A program made the translations under genes and the position numbers. From the NCBI GenBank assembly GCA_019429465.1, contig JAHYIV010000011.1:1-64000 (forward strand): a stretch of 64,000 nucleotides of DNA, written 5' to 3'. Source of the DNA: Desulfoarculaceae bacterium (GTDB lineage Bacteria; Desulfobacterota; Desulfobulbia; Desulfobulbales; Desulfocapsaceae). The first letter of the stretch is position 1; each line of letters starts with the position of its first letter. The notes beneath the pieces are model-generated. The model was given only the letters and a program-made list of their open reading frames with translations. It did no database searches and was not told where the DNA came from. Below are positions 17,195 through 25,148 of the stretch, piece by piece.

Positions 17195-18237
17195 TATTTA
17201 TTCCAGGAGAAGAGCCTGGCGGCGATGGTCAGACAGATGAGGGTGGTGGCTATGAGGATCAGGCACTCGCTCTGGATATCGGCGAGTGTGGCCCCCTCAT
17301 TCATGATCTTGCGCGCCCCGGTCAACAGGTGGGTCAGGGGGAAGATCTGGGCGATGGACTGAACCCAGACGGGAGAGCCTTCGAGGGAAAACCAGACCTC
17401 TGAGAGAAACATCATGGGCCAGGAAATGAAGTTGAGTATGCCGCTGGTGAACTCTTCGCTGGTGCCGCGGGCGGCCAGAACCAGACCCATGGAGCAGAGA
17501 CTGAGGCCGCCCAGGAAAAAGATCAGGGCCAGGGCGCCATAGCTGCCATGCACCTGAAAGTGGAAGATCAGGTTGGAGCCGATCCAGACCACGATAATGG
17601 TGAACATGATGAGAAAGATGCGGGAAAACATCTGGGCGCTCAGGTATTCCAGGGGGGTGAGAGGCGTGGCCTTGAGCCGTTTCAAGGTCCCGTTCTTACG
17701 ATAGCGGACTACCACGTAGCCGACCCCCCAGAGGGCGGAAAACATCATGTTCATGCCCAGGATGCCGGGGAAGAGCCAGTCGATATAGCGGATCTGGACC
17801 CCTCTGACAATCTGTTTTTTGGCCAGTTCCTCGCTGTTGTTCACGAGTGAGGCGAGGAAGATCTGTTCGGCAATGTAGCCATTTGGCGAAGAATCATTGA
17901 TCCAGTAGCGGTGCGCAGGCGAGTGGCTGTCGAGCAGCAGATCGATCTTGTGGTGCTGCAGTTTCTGCTCACCTTCCGCCTGACTGGGAAAATTGATGAA
18001 CTGCAGGTATCGCCCCTGTTGAAAAGCAGGGGGCACCGTGTTTTCTACGCCCATCTCCCGGCTCTCACCAGGGAAAATACCAATCTTGAACTGGTTATGT
18101 TCCTTGGATCCAAAGATGAGACCAAAACCGACAATGATCAGGAAGGGAAAGATAAAGTTCCAGCCAAAGGCAGCCCGGTCTCTGAAAAATTCGTGATTTC
18201 TGGCCGTAAACATGGCCCACATGCGTTTGAATTTCAT
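17194..18237 (-). CDS. ABC-2 type transporter permease
   Basis: 347 residues. One membrane helix near 25-42 (FIFPFLIIVGFGLIFG), a large external loop (about 45-165), and five further hydrophobic segments from about 170 to 340. This is the single-polypeptide ABC-2 layout of exporters such as drug or Na+ efflux systems. The substrate is not predictable. It works with the ATPase encoded 67 bases upstream at 18305-19189. Confidence 0.88.
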   Translation of the reverse strand: MKFKRMWAMFTARNHEFFRDRAAFGWNFIFPFLIIVGFGLIFGSKEHNQFKIGIFPGESREMGVENTVPPAFQQGRYLQFINFPSQAEGEQKLQHHKIDLLLDSHSPAHRYWINDSSPNGYIAEQIFLASLVNNSEELAKKQIVRGVQIRYIDWLFPGILGMNMMFSALWGVGYVVVRYRKNGTLKRLKATPLTPLEYLSAQMFSRIFLIMFTIIVVWIGSNLIFHFQVHGSYGALALIFFLGGLSLCSMGLVLAARGTSEEFTSGILNFISWPMMFLSEVWFSLEGSPVWVQSIAQIFPLTHLLTGARKIMNEGATLADIQSECLILIATTLICLTIAARLFSWNK

Positions 18238-18304
18238 GATAAGATATCGTAATTATTGAGTGTAATAAATTGGTTTGTAATGTGTTTTTTATGCAGAGAC
18301 TCTT

Positions 18305-19189
18305 TTAATCCCTCAGCCCCTTGCCGGTCAGAGATAAAAAAACATCTTCGAGATTGGGTGAGTGGACAGCCAGCTCGGTCAGGTCAATATCGAGGTTCAG
18401 CAAGGTGTTCAACCCTTCATGGACCTGGCTGGTCTCAAGCACAATGGTCTTGTCGTGCCGCTTCCAGACAAAGGGCAGATCGTCCAGCTTCATCTTGAAG
18501 GCCGTCTCTGGCAGGAGGATTGAACTCCCCTGGCAGTGGGTCCGGATCAGGCGGACCGGGGTGTCCCAGGCGATGATGCTGCCCGAATCCATGATCGCCA
18601 CCTCATCGCAGAGGTATTCCGCCTCTTCCATGGAGTGGGTGGTCATGATGATGGTTTTCCCTTCTTCTTTTATATGGCGAACGATCTCCCACAGATTCCG
18701 GCGCGATTGCGGGTCAAGACCGGTCGAAGGTTCATCGAGGAAGACCAGGCGCGGCCTGTTGATAAGGGCTAAGGCCAGCAACAGTCGTTGCAGCTGGCCG
18801 CCGGAGAGCTGGTCGTTCCGTCTTTTTAAAATGGGGGCGAGATCGCAGCGTTCGATCAGGAGACCCAGATCTTCAGGCTGCTGATAGAGCTTGTGGAAGG
18901 AGGAGAGGGTCTCTGTCACCGAGAGAAAATTGAGCAGGGAGGTGTACTGGAACTGGATGCCGATCTCTTCGCGGAAGGATCCGCTTCTGGGCTGCCCTTT
19001 GTAGAGGATCTCGCCACTGCTGGCACCAATAATATCCTCCACGATCTCCATGGTGGTGCTCTTGCCCGCGCCATTTGGCCCCACCAGGCCAAAGCAGATC
19101 CCCTCTGTTACCGAAAAAGAGGCATCGCTGACCGCTTTATTGTCTCCGAAGACCTTGCTGAGATGGATGACTTCAATGATTTTTTTCAT
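18305..19189 (-). CDS. ABC exporter ATP-binding protein
   Basis: 294 residues, ABC-2 partner ATPase. Walker A GPNGAGKST (38-46), Q-loop FQYTSL, signature LSGGQLQRL, Walker B LVFLDEPSTGLDP, and the switch His in TTHSM are all present. The C-terminal ~70 residues form the extra domain common in drug-export ATPases. It begins the probable operon ATPase-permease-tatD-tcdA. Upstream lie a 159-bp MITE-like repeat and the divergent Fur-family gene. Confidence 0.92.
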   Translation of the reverse strand: MKKIIEVIHLSKVFGDNKAVSDASFSVTEGICFGLVGPNGAGKSTTMEIVEDIIGASSGEILYKGQPRSGSFREEIGIQFQYTSLLNFLSVTETLSSFHKLYQQPEDLGLLIERCDLAPILKRRNDQLSGGQLQRLLLALALINRPRLVFLDEPSTGLDPQSRRNLWEIVRHIKEEGKTIIMTTHSMEEAEYLCDEVAIMDSGSIIAWDTPVRLIRTHCQGSSILLPETAFKMKLDDLPFVWKRHDKTIVLETSQVHEGLNTLLNLDIDLTELAVHSPNLEDVFLSLTGKGLRD

Positions 19190-19290
19190 GAAAAACCTGC
19201 TTTTCTGGATTGATATGAAATTTTAATATAGCATAATAAAAGGAATTTATCTTTGGAATAGTCTTCCTCTTTCCCCAGGGGGTCACAACC

Positions 19291-19449
19291 TTGATGGCGT
19301 CGTAAAAAGTCGCCAACTGCTTCGTTGCTGCAAATTATCTCGTCACTGCGGCGTACTCAAGTACGCCTCATTCCTCGAAATTTGCGCGCCTCGCATTTGA
19401 CGCTTTTTACTTAGCCATCCCAGAAATTGAGTTTTTACGAAACCATCAA
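19291..19449 (+). mobile_element. 159-bp MITE-like repeat, copy 1
   Basis: Begins TTGATGGCGTCGTAAAAA and ends TTTTTACGAAACCATCAA, imperfect terminal inverted repeats. The centre carries GCGTACTCAAGTACGC, a perfect short palindrome. By eye it is base-for-base the same as 52078-52236 in the opposite orientation. No coding capacity. Confidence 0.9.
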
Positions 19450-19580
19450 CCTTGCAGCACTTGCTTTTTGTGGGAAAATTGACCTTGTGTCAGGCCCTTC
19501 TCTCTTTTCTGGCGGCGCCCGCTGGTTTTTTTATCGTGTTTGATCCATCAGGAGTGGCTCCGGTCTTATCATAATCAGGC

Positions 19581-19613
19581 TTGACCTGATAATGATTATT
19601 GATTATATATAAT
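19581..19613 (+). promoter_or_regulatory. Promoter with overlapping Fur/PerR-like hexamer array
   Basis: TTGACC (19581-19586) and TATATA (19604-19609) are 17 bases apart. Within the spacer and -10 run GATAAT, GATTAT and TGATTAT, the A/T-rich hexamers typical of Fur-family operators. The site lies 27-59 bases upstream of the Fur-type regulator, so autoregulation is likely. Confidence 0.6.
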
Positions 19614-19639
19614 ACTCATTACTGATAAGGGGGGAGATC

Positions 19640-20281
19640 ATGCTCACTCGAATGACTAGCCAGCGTTACATGATTCTTGAGGAATTACAACAAGGCAGAC
19701 GACACATGATGGCTGATGAACTGTACCGGGTGGTACGGAAAAAGATGCCACGGATTAGTCTGGCGACTGTCTACCGGAATCTTGAATTTCTGTCTGCGGC
19801 CGGAATGATAGCCAAGCTGGAGGTGGGTGGCCGCCAGAAGTGTTTTGACGGTGATGTGCTTGCTCATGCTCATGTCTTTTGTGTTCAATGTCACAAGGTG
19901 GATAATGTCATTCTCGACAGTAAAAAGGAAGATTATCCTTCACATGGTGTGATGGATGGGTATATTATAACGGGATGCAGGTTGGAATTTGTTGGACTGT
20001 GTCCAGGATGTCAGAAGAAAAACAGAGCAACAGAAGGAGACGGGACGATGGGATGTGGATGCACCAAAAAATTACTCACCGATGAGCAGAAAAAGATTTT
20101 GCAGGCTATGGTTGATTATGACGGCCCCTGTGCCGCCAAAGATATTGCCGCTGCCACTGGCCTTGAGGCCAAACTGGTCAGTGCCAGGATTGCTGATCTG
20201 AAGAAAAACGGCTATGTCGACAGCCCGGTGCGCTGCAAGTGTGGAATTACCGCTGAAGGGCGCGTCGCCATGAAAGGTTGA
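19640..20281 (+). CDS. Fur/PerR-family regulator fused to a small Cys-containing winged-helix domain
   Basis: 213 residues. Residues 1-130 are a complete Fur-family protein: DNA-binding helix region SLATVYRNLEFLSAAG (40-55), metal-binding HAHVFCVQC (76-84) and a second zinc pair CPGC (121-124). With peroxiredoxin and superoxide reductase next door a PerR-like peroxide-sensing role is likely. Residues 137-213 are an extra domain starting MGCGC, with a short helix-turn-helix-like part (DEQKKILQAMVDYDGPCAAKD begins it, named here only by its start) and a closing RCKCG. The ATG for residue 137 (20048) has AGAAGGAGA before it, as if the domain were once, or still is, a separately translated gene. 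Confidence 0.85.
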   Translation: MLTRMTSQRYMILEELQQGRRHMMADELYRVVRKKMPRISLATVYRNLEFLSAAGMIAKLEVGGRQKCFDGDVLAHAHVFCVQCHKVDNVILDSKKEDYPSHGVMDGYIITGCRLEFVGLCPGCQKKNRATEGDGTMGCGCTKKLLTDEQKKILQAMVDYDGPCAAKDIAAATGLEAKLVSARIADLKKNGYVDSPVRCKCGITAEGRVAMKG

Positions 20282-20370
20282 GCGGGCCATGGTAAAAAAA
20301 TAATGAAACTCTTTTTGCAGAATTTTTTGATGATCCGACCAATCAGCTAACTGAACGAGGAAAAAATATT

Positions 20371-20967
20371 ATGAACCCACTTGTAACCAATGAAGCCCCT
20401 GATTTTACCGCCACGGCGGTAATGCCCGATAACTCTTTTAATGAGGCCTTTACCCTCTCCGGTCTCGGTGGCCAGTATGTCCTGCTCTTTTTTTACCCCC
20501 TGGACTTTACCTTTGTCTGCCCCTCTGAGATTCTGGCCTTCGACCGGGTGCTTGACCAGTTTAAGGAGCGGAACTGTCAGGTGGTGGGTGTCTCAGTTGA
20601 CTCTCATTTTACCCATCTGGCCTGGAAGAATACGGCGGTAAATGATGGCGGTATCGGCAATATCCAGTTTCCGCTGGTGGCAGATCTGGACAAAAGCATC
20701 TCCCGGAACTACGGTGTATTACTGCACGGTGGCATTGCCCTGCGCGGTCTGTTTCTTATTGATAAAGATGGTGTTATCCGCAGTCAGGTTGTCAATGACC
20801 TGCCGCTGGGCAGAAGTGTTGATGAGGCCCTGCGGGTTCTTGATGCCCTGCAGTTCACCGAGAAGTACGGAGATGTGTGCCCGGCCAACTGGAAAAAAGG
20901 GGATGATGCAATGACCCCGACGGCAGAGGGTGTGGCCCGTTATCTTACTGATCATGCCAATGATTAG
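20371..20967 (+). CDS. Typical 2-Cys peroxiredoxin (AhpC/TSA)
   Basis: 198 residues. Reduces hydrogen peroxide and organic peroxides in the cytoplasm. The peroxidatic Cys is in FYPLDFTFVCPSE (about 41-53) and the resolving Cys in GDVCPANW near residue 169, with the conserved Arg in the IRSQVVND strand context. Length is typical. It follows the Fur-type regulator by 89 bases and probably belongs to its regulon. Its TAG stop codon coincides with the first bases of a double-hairpin repeat, which could serve as the transcription terminator. Confidence 0.93.
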   Translation: MNPLVTNEAPDFTATAVMPDNSFNEAFTLSGLGGQYVLLFFYPLDFTFVCPSEILAFDRVLDQFKERNCQVVGVSVDSHFTHLAWKNTAVNDGGIGNIQFPLVADLDKSISRNYGVLLHGGIALRGLFLIDKDGVIRSQVVNDLPLGRSVDEALRVLDALQFTEKYGDVCPANWKKGDDAMTPTAEGVARYLTDHAND

Positions 20968-21081
20968 AGGTCGTTATGAAACAAGCAAGGTCTTTTGCTT
21001 GCTTGTTTCATTTACGACCTCTTATGCCGCGACAAAGAAACAGCAGTCTTTTCCGGCTGTTTCTTTGCGTGGCGTTTGGCC
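20965..21081 (+). repeat. Double-hairpin repeat, variable-stem copy 2
   Basis: AGAGGTCGTTATGAAACAAG pairs with CTTGTTTCATTTACGACCTCT around GGTCTTTT. Linker CTTATGCCGC. The second hairpin pairs ACAAAGAAACAGC with GCTGTTTCTTTG. Same plan as 7590, with different stem sequences. Placed exactly at the 3' end of the peroxiredoxin gene. Confidence 0.85.
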
Positions 21082-21222
21082 GATCACATGCAAGGGGCTA
21101 TTTGTAAATATTAAAGCATTTTAGTGACGACGGCTTTGGTAGCTGTGGGCGGCGCTGGCGGGGGTAATAATTTTTCCCAAAAACGCTGACTGACGAAAAA
21201 AACTTTTTATGGAGACGTGCTT

Positions 21223-21597
21223 ATGGCTGAGAAACTGGGTATTTACAAATGTGACATTTGCGGTAATATTGTTGAAGTCCTCCATGCGGGTAACGGAGAT
21301 CTCAGTTGCTGCGGTGCGCCCATGGTGCTTCTGGCTGAGAATACTGTTGATGCGGCCAAGGAAAAACATGTGCCGGTGGTCACCAAAGTGGAAGGCGGAT
21401 ATAGAGTCAATGTCGGCAGTGTTGCCCACCCCATGGAAGAAAAACATTATATAGAATGGATTGAGCTGATTGCCGGAGATTCCTGCTATCGCCAGTTTTT
21501 AAATCCAGGTGATGCCCCGGAGGCCTTTTTTGCCATAACCGCAGAGAAGGTTGTGGCCAGGGAACATTGTAATGTGCATGGGGTCTGGAGGGCTTGA
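21223..21597 (+). CDS. dfx: Desulfoferrodoxin (superoxide reductase)
   Basis: 124 residues. Residues 1-35 form the desulforedoxin-like FeS4 domain (KCDICG and CCGAPM cysteines). The rest is the superoxide reductase domain with His ligands in [13 protein letters not shown] and the Cys/His pair REHCNVHG at the C-terminus. It reduces superoxide to peroxide with electrons from rubredoxin, so a rubredoxin gene downstream fits. A GTG two codons earlier is possible, but ATG 21223 has GGAG at good distance and gives the usual [10 protein letters not shown] start. Confidence 0.96.
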   Translation: MAEKLGIYKCDICGNIVEVLHAGNGDLSCCGAPMVLLAENTVDAAKEKHVPVVTKVEGGYRVNVGSVAHPMEEKHYIEWIELIAGDSCYRQFLNPGDAPEAFFAITAEKVVAREHCNVHGVWRA

Positions 21598-21628
21598 TCT
21601 TCATTTTGTAAGTTTGTTTCTCTTTCAG

Positions 21629-21745
21629 GAGATCTGTAATCCGGACAAAGGGGATTGCAGGGGCAAGATTTCCAAAGGCACCCAGTTCAAGGATCTCCCG
21701 GATGACTGGCGCTGTCCTCTGCGAGGCAACAAAAAAGGCGTTCAG
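21629..21745 (+). pseudogene. Rubredoxin remnant
   Basis: In the frame of the downstream rubredoxin, [13 protein letters not shown] and [21 protein letters not shown] align with the rubredoxin middle and second metal site, but the first CxxCG knuckle is gone and the second reads CPLRG instead of CPxCG. It has no start of its own and cannot bind iron. It appears to be a decayed tandem copy in front of the working gene. Confidence 0.65.
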
Positions 21746-21829
21746 GCCCCTGGCTGGATCGGGTTCTGTTCATGCGAAAACACAAAGACACAGGAGGCCT
21801 GTGTACAGGCCTCAGGGAGTGAAGGGACC

Positions 21830-21988
21830 ATGCAAAAATACCGATGCGATGTTTGTGGTTATGTTTATGATCCGGCCGTAGGCGAGCCCGCCGCCGGGAT
21901 TGCTGCCGGGACATCTTTTGAAGATCTTCCCGACGACTATGAATGTCCGGTTTGCGGGGCAGCAAAGGATGACTTTAGCGCGGTATAA
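21830..21988 (+). CDS. rub: Rubredoxin
   Basis: 52 residues, the standard size. Two metal knuckles, [11 protein letters not shown] (5-15) and [11 protein letters not shown] (39-49), bind one Fe, with [11 protein letters not shown] between. It carries single electrons, here most likely to superoxide reductase upstream and to the flavo-diiron oxygen reductase downstream. ATG 21830 follows GGGAGTGAAGGGACC. The same frame is open further upstream through the remnant copy, but that extension lacks a ribosome site. Confidence 0.96.
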   Translation: MQKYRCDVCGYVYDPAVGEPAAGIAAGTSFEDLPDDYECPVCGAAKDDFSAV

Positions 21989-22200
21989 GGATTTTCTTCT
22001 CAAGGACTTGCCTGCCGGGAGCGTCTGCTGTTTGATAGCAATTTTGTTTGCTGCATGACAGTCCCCTCTGCCGGCTGCGGTGAATAGTCTTACCTGAATT
22101 TTGCAATCGTCCGGGCAGCCGGGGTAGCGGATGTGTCTGTCTTGACGCCCGGATACCGGATGGTTGCAACGTTTAGGTCTCAACAGTAAGGGCTTACATC

Positions 22201-22347
22201 ATGCACAAGAAGGTCTTGCTTGTCGCCGGTGTTATCCAGGTCCAGGAATATATAAAAAATGAAGGCCAGCCCCTGCTCGATGACATGTCAGGTCATCCGG
22301 GGATGGCGAAATATATTGAGCAAGGGTTTGAAATCATAAATTTTTGA
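22201..22347 (+). CDS. Small hypothetical protein upstream of roo
   Basis: A 48-codon frame, MHKKVLLVAGVIQVQ at the start and FEIINF at the end, lies 15 bases before the flavo-diiron gene on the same strand. A weak AAGGG precedes the ATG. It has no membrane helix and no cysteines. I recognise no family. Its position and the ordinary codon use make expression with roo plausible, but it could be chance. Confidence 0.35.
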   Translation: MHKKVLLVAGVIQVQEYIKNEGQPLLDDMSGHPGMAKYIEQGFEIINF

Positions 22348-22362
22348 CAGGAGGGCAACGCG

Positions 22363-23556
22363 TTGAAGCCGATTAAGATTGCCGAAAATATCTACTGGGT
22401 TGGGACCATTGACTGGGATATCCGTGATTTCCACGGCTATTCCACTAACAGGGGAAGCACGTATAATGCCTATCTGATCATGGATGAGAAGATTACCCTC
22501 ATCGACACGGTCAAGAGTTCCCATAAGGCCGATCTCATTGCCCGTATCAGTGAAATTATTGATCCGGCAAAGATTGACTATATCGTGGTCAATCATGTGG
22601 AGATGGATCATACAGGCGCTCTTCCCGATATGATTGAGCTGATCAAGCCCGAGAAGATCATCTGTTCCTCAATGGGGCAGAAGGCCCTGGTGCAGCATTT
22701 TCACCGGGAAGACTGGCCCTATGAGATCGCCGTGCCGGGCAAGGATGTCAGTCTGGGTGCCAAAACCCTGTCGTTTCTTGAGACCCGGATGCTGCACTGG
22801 CCCGATTCCATGTTCACCTATGTGAAAGAGGATAAGATCCTTTTTTCCAGTGATGCCTTCGGTATGCATCTGGGCACCAGTGAGCGTTTTGATGATCAGG
22901 TCGATCCTGCCATCCTGCTGGAGGAACTGACCAAGTATTACGCCAATATCCTGACCCTCTATTCGCCACTGGTGAAAAAACTGATCGCCAAGGTCAAGGA
23001 GATCGGCCTGGAGATCAAGATGATCGCCCCTGATCACGGCGTGGTCTGGCGCACCAACCCGATGATGGCCATTGAGGCCTACGACCGCTGGAGCCGCAAT
23101 GAGGGCAAGGGCAATGCCCTGGTCATCTATGACACCATGTGGTATTCCACCGAGACGATGGCCAAAGAGGTGGCAAATGGCCTGCAGGACGAAGGGATCT
23201 CCGTGAAACTGTTCAACCTGCGCTACAATCATCGCAGCGATGTCATGAAGGAGGTGCTTGATGCCAGCGCCATTATCCTGGGATGTTCCACCCTCAATAA
23301 TGGGCTCTTGCCGAGAATGGCCGGTTTCCTCATGTATATGCGCGGTCTGCGGCCCACCAACAAGATAGGTGCCGCCTTTGGTTCCTTTGGCTGGTCTGGT
23401 GAGTCGGTGAAACTGCTCAATGAGGCCATGACCGAGATGAAGTTTGATCTGATTGATGATGGCATCAAGGTGAAATATGTCCCTGAGGCCACTGATCTGG
23501 CCAACTGTGGTGAGCTCGGCCGTAAGGTTGGTCAGGCCTTGAAGGCAAAGTCGTAA
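22363..23556 (+). CDS. roo: Flavo-diiron protein, rubredoxin:oxygen oxidoreductase type
   Basis: 397 residues: a metallo-beta-lactamase-like di-iron domain (1-250) and a flavodoxin-like FMN domain (250-397). Iron ligands are seen in NHVEMDHTGALPD (HxExDH) and later His/Asp residues, including DHGVVW. The FMN part has YDTMWYSTETMAK and FGSFGWSGESVK. It reduces O2 (or NO) to water using rubredoxin electrons, which fits the anaerobic lifestyle. The start is a TTG at 22363 with a strong AGGAGGG site seven bases upstream. No in-frame ATG gives the conserved KPIKIAENIYWVG N-terminus. Confidence 0.94.
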   Translation: MKPIKIAENIYWVGTIDWDIRDFHGYSTNRGSTYNAYLIMDEKITLIDTVKSSHKADLIARISEIIDPAKIDYIVVNHVEMDHTGALPDMIELIKPEKIICSSMGQKALVQHFHREDWPYEIAVPGKDVSLGAKTLSFLETRMLHWPDSMFTYVKEDKILFSSDAFGMHLGTSERFDDQVDPAILLEELTKYYANILTLYSPLVKKLIAKVKEIGLEIKMIAPDHGVVWRTNPMMAIEAYDRWSRNEGKGNALVIYDTMWYSTETMAKEVANGLQDEGISVKLFNLRYNHRSDVMKEVLDASAIILGCSTLNNGLLPRMAGFLMYMRGLRPTNKIGAAFGSFGWSGESVKLLNEAMTEMKFDLIDDGIKVKYVPEATDLANCGELGRKVGQALKAKS

Positions 23557-23598
23557 TTAATTGGATTGCCGAGAAGATTTTCCACCCAAGGAGTGATG

Positions 23599-23922
23599 AT
23601 GAAAATATATATAGATAAAAATGTTGTTGAATTTCTGCCGGAAAATGAGCAGGAGACCGCATCCCTGGAGACCCTGTGGCGGGTGGTGGTCGATTGCGCC
23701 CATGACAATAAGCGCTTGAACCCCATTGGCGAATATATCCCGATGAAGCAGAATCTGGCCAAATTTGTGATTGAGGGCGATCCCGGCGCAACCACCTATA
23801 CCGAAGACAAGGCGGCCGAGGAGTGCACCGTGATCTGCACCACCTGTAATAAGTACATGCACCTCAAGGGCGGAGACGCCGTACCGGTTTGTTGCGGGCG
23901 TCCCATGGATATGGTTGCCTGA
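23599..23922 (+). CDS. Hypothetical protein with a C-terminal four-cysteine (desulforedoxin-like) site
   Basis: 107 residues from the ATG with AAGGAG five bases before it (another ATG is one codon earlier). The N-terminal part begins MKIYIDKNVVEFLPE and is helical and acidic. The C-terminus has CTTC, then CCGRPMDMV about 20 residues later, the CxxC..CC spacing of desulforedoxin and of the first domain of desulfoferrodoxin. It probably binds one Fe or Zn. I do not recognise a named family. It is 42 bases downstream of roo and likely co-transcribed, so a role in O2 or superoxide defence or electron transfer is inferred. Confidence 0.7.
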   Translation: MKIYIDKNVVEFLPENEQETASLETLWRVVVDCAHDNKRLNPIGEYIPMKQNLAKFVIEGDPGATTYTEDKAAEECTVICTTCNKYMHLKGGDAVPVCCGRPMDMVA

Positions 23923-24153
23923 GAAAGAGTGGCATCAGCGCTCAGCCCATGGTTCAAACTAAAGAAGTTTGGTTGTCAACGAGGCAGACCATTGAGGGTC
24001 AGGGGTTGATGGCGTGACAGATAAGCGCCGGCCTTGAGCCCGTTTCCCTGCGACATTATCCAGCAGATGATTTTTGATGAGCTCATCATCGGTTGATCAT
24101 CCCGCAACAGATTCACAGGGGGGGCAGCATTGATTCCCGGAGAAAGAGAGAGA

Positions 24154-24591
24154 ATGAAAAGATTTATGATTGGAACGTGCCTGACGCTGGTCCTGGCGAC
24201 ACAGGGTTTTGCCGGTTGTATTGAGGGCGATTGTGTCAACGGGCAGGGGGTCTATGAATGGGACGACGGCATGCGTTACACGGGAAGTATCGTCAATAAG
24301 GCACCGGAGGGAGAGGGAACCATGCTCTATCCGGATGGCGGGGAATATAAGGGGGCAATGAAGGCCGGGGCCCGCAGTGGGAAAGGGGAAATGTCCTTTC
24401 CTGATGGCAAGAAATACAGTGGCGAATGGGCAGACAACCTGATGAACGGTCAGGGGGTAATGATCTGGCAGGACGGTCGGAAATATGAGGGCGAGTGGCT
24501 GGATGGGATGCAGCACGGTCAGGGCCGCCGCACTTCTCCTGATGGTAAGGTGGAAGAAGGACAGTGGGAGGATGGAGATTTCCTCGATTGA
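24154..24591 (+). CDS. Secreted MORN-repeat protein
   Basis: 145 residues with a signal sequence (MKRFMIGTCLTLVLATQGFA) ending at GC, which could also be a weak lipobox. About five MORN repeats follow, each near 23 residues: GVYEWDDGMRYTG, GTMLYPDGGEYKG, GEMSFPDGKKYSG, GVMIWQDGRKYEG and a weaker last one. MORN repeats form beta-hairpin scaffolds and bind lipids or proteins. The role here is unknown. ATG 24154 has GGAGAAAGAGAGA before it and starts the signal peptide. Confidence 0.82.
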   Translation: MKRFMIGTCLTLVLATQGFAGCIEGDCVNGQGVYEWDDGMRYTGSIVNKAPEGEGTMLYPDGGEYKGAMKAGARSGKGEMSFPDGKKYSGEWADNLMNGQGVMIWQDGRKYEGEWLDGMQHGQGRRTSPDGKVEEGQWEDGDFLD

Positions 24592-25148
24592 CCAGATCAA
24601 GCGCCGTGAGGCGATTGCAGCTTGTCAGCATAGCTCTCCGGCGACGGCAGGAGCGTTACGCTGTGGGAGTATAAAAAAACAAGGAGAGGTCTTGTTGAGT
24701 GCCTTGCCGTCACTCTCCTCTGTCAGTGAAGTAGTCTGTCTCGCGTAATTTGTCCTTCTTTCCTCAACATCTTCCTTCCCCATGGCAGCACCCAGTTGTC
24801 CCTGTGAATGCAAATCCTCGCTGATCAAAAGGTCATGAGCCTGCAGCCGCTCTCTGTCCTGGCAGGCGAGAGTCAGGTACCGTCAGGAGTGTCCGCCCCT
24901 GAACCATCCCTGGCTGTCGTCATGAAAAGGCCGGGGATGTGAGCTTGTTGGTCGCGGCTCCTAATATTCTGGAGTTTGCACTCTTAAAATGGTATAATTG
25001 ATCTTTTTTGATGAGAGATCTGCAGGATATTCAGCACTGTTCCCTGTTGTCTGGATTTCTTGATTGAATATTGGGGCGTCCCGATGGGTTTTTCTGTCGG
25101 GGCGCTGACATTTTTTTTGATAAATTTAACATCACCGTAAGGCATTGA
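24592..25148. other. 557-base intergenic region, nothing recognised
   Basis: No protein family, tRNA or member of the repeat families was recognised between the MORN gene and the helicase gene. The part near 24960-25140 is AT-rich and may hold the helicase promoter. Confidence 0.5.
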
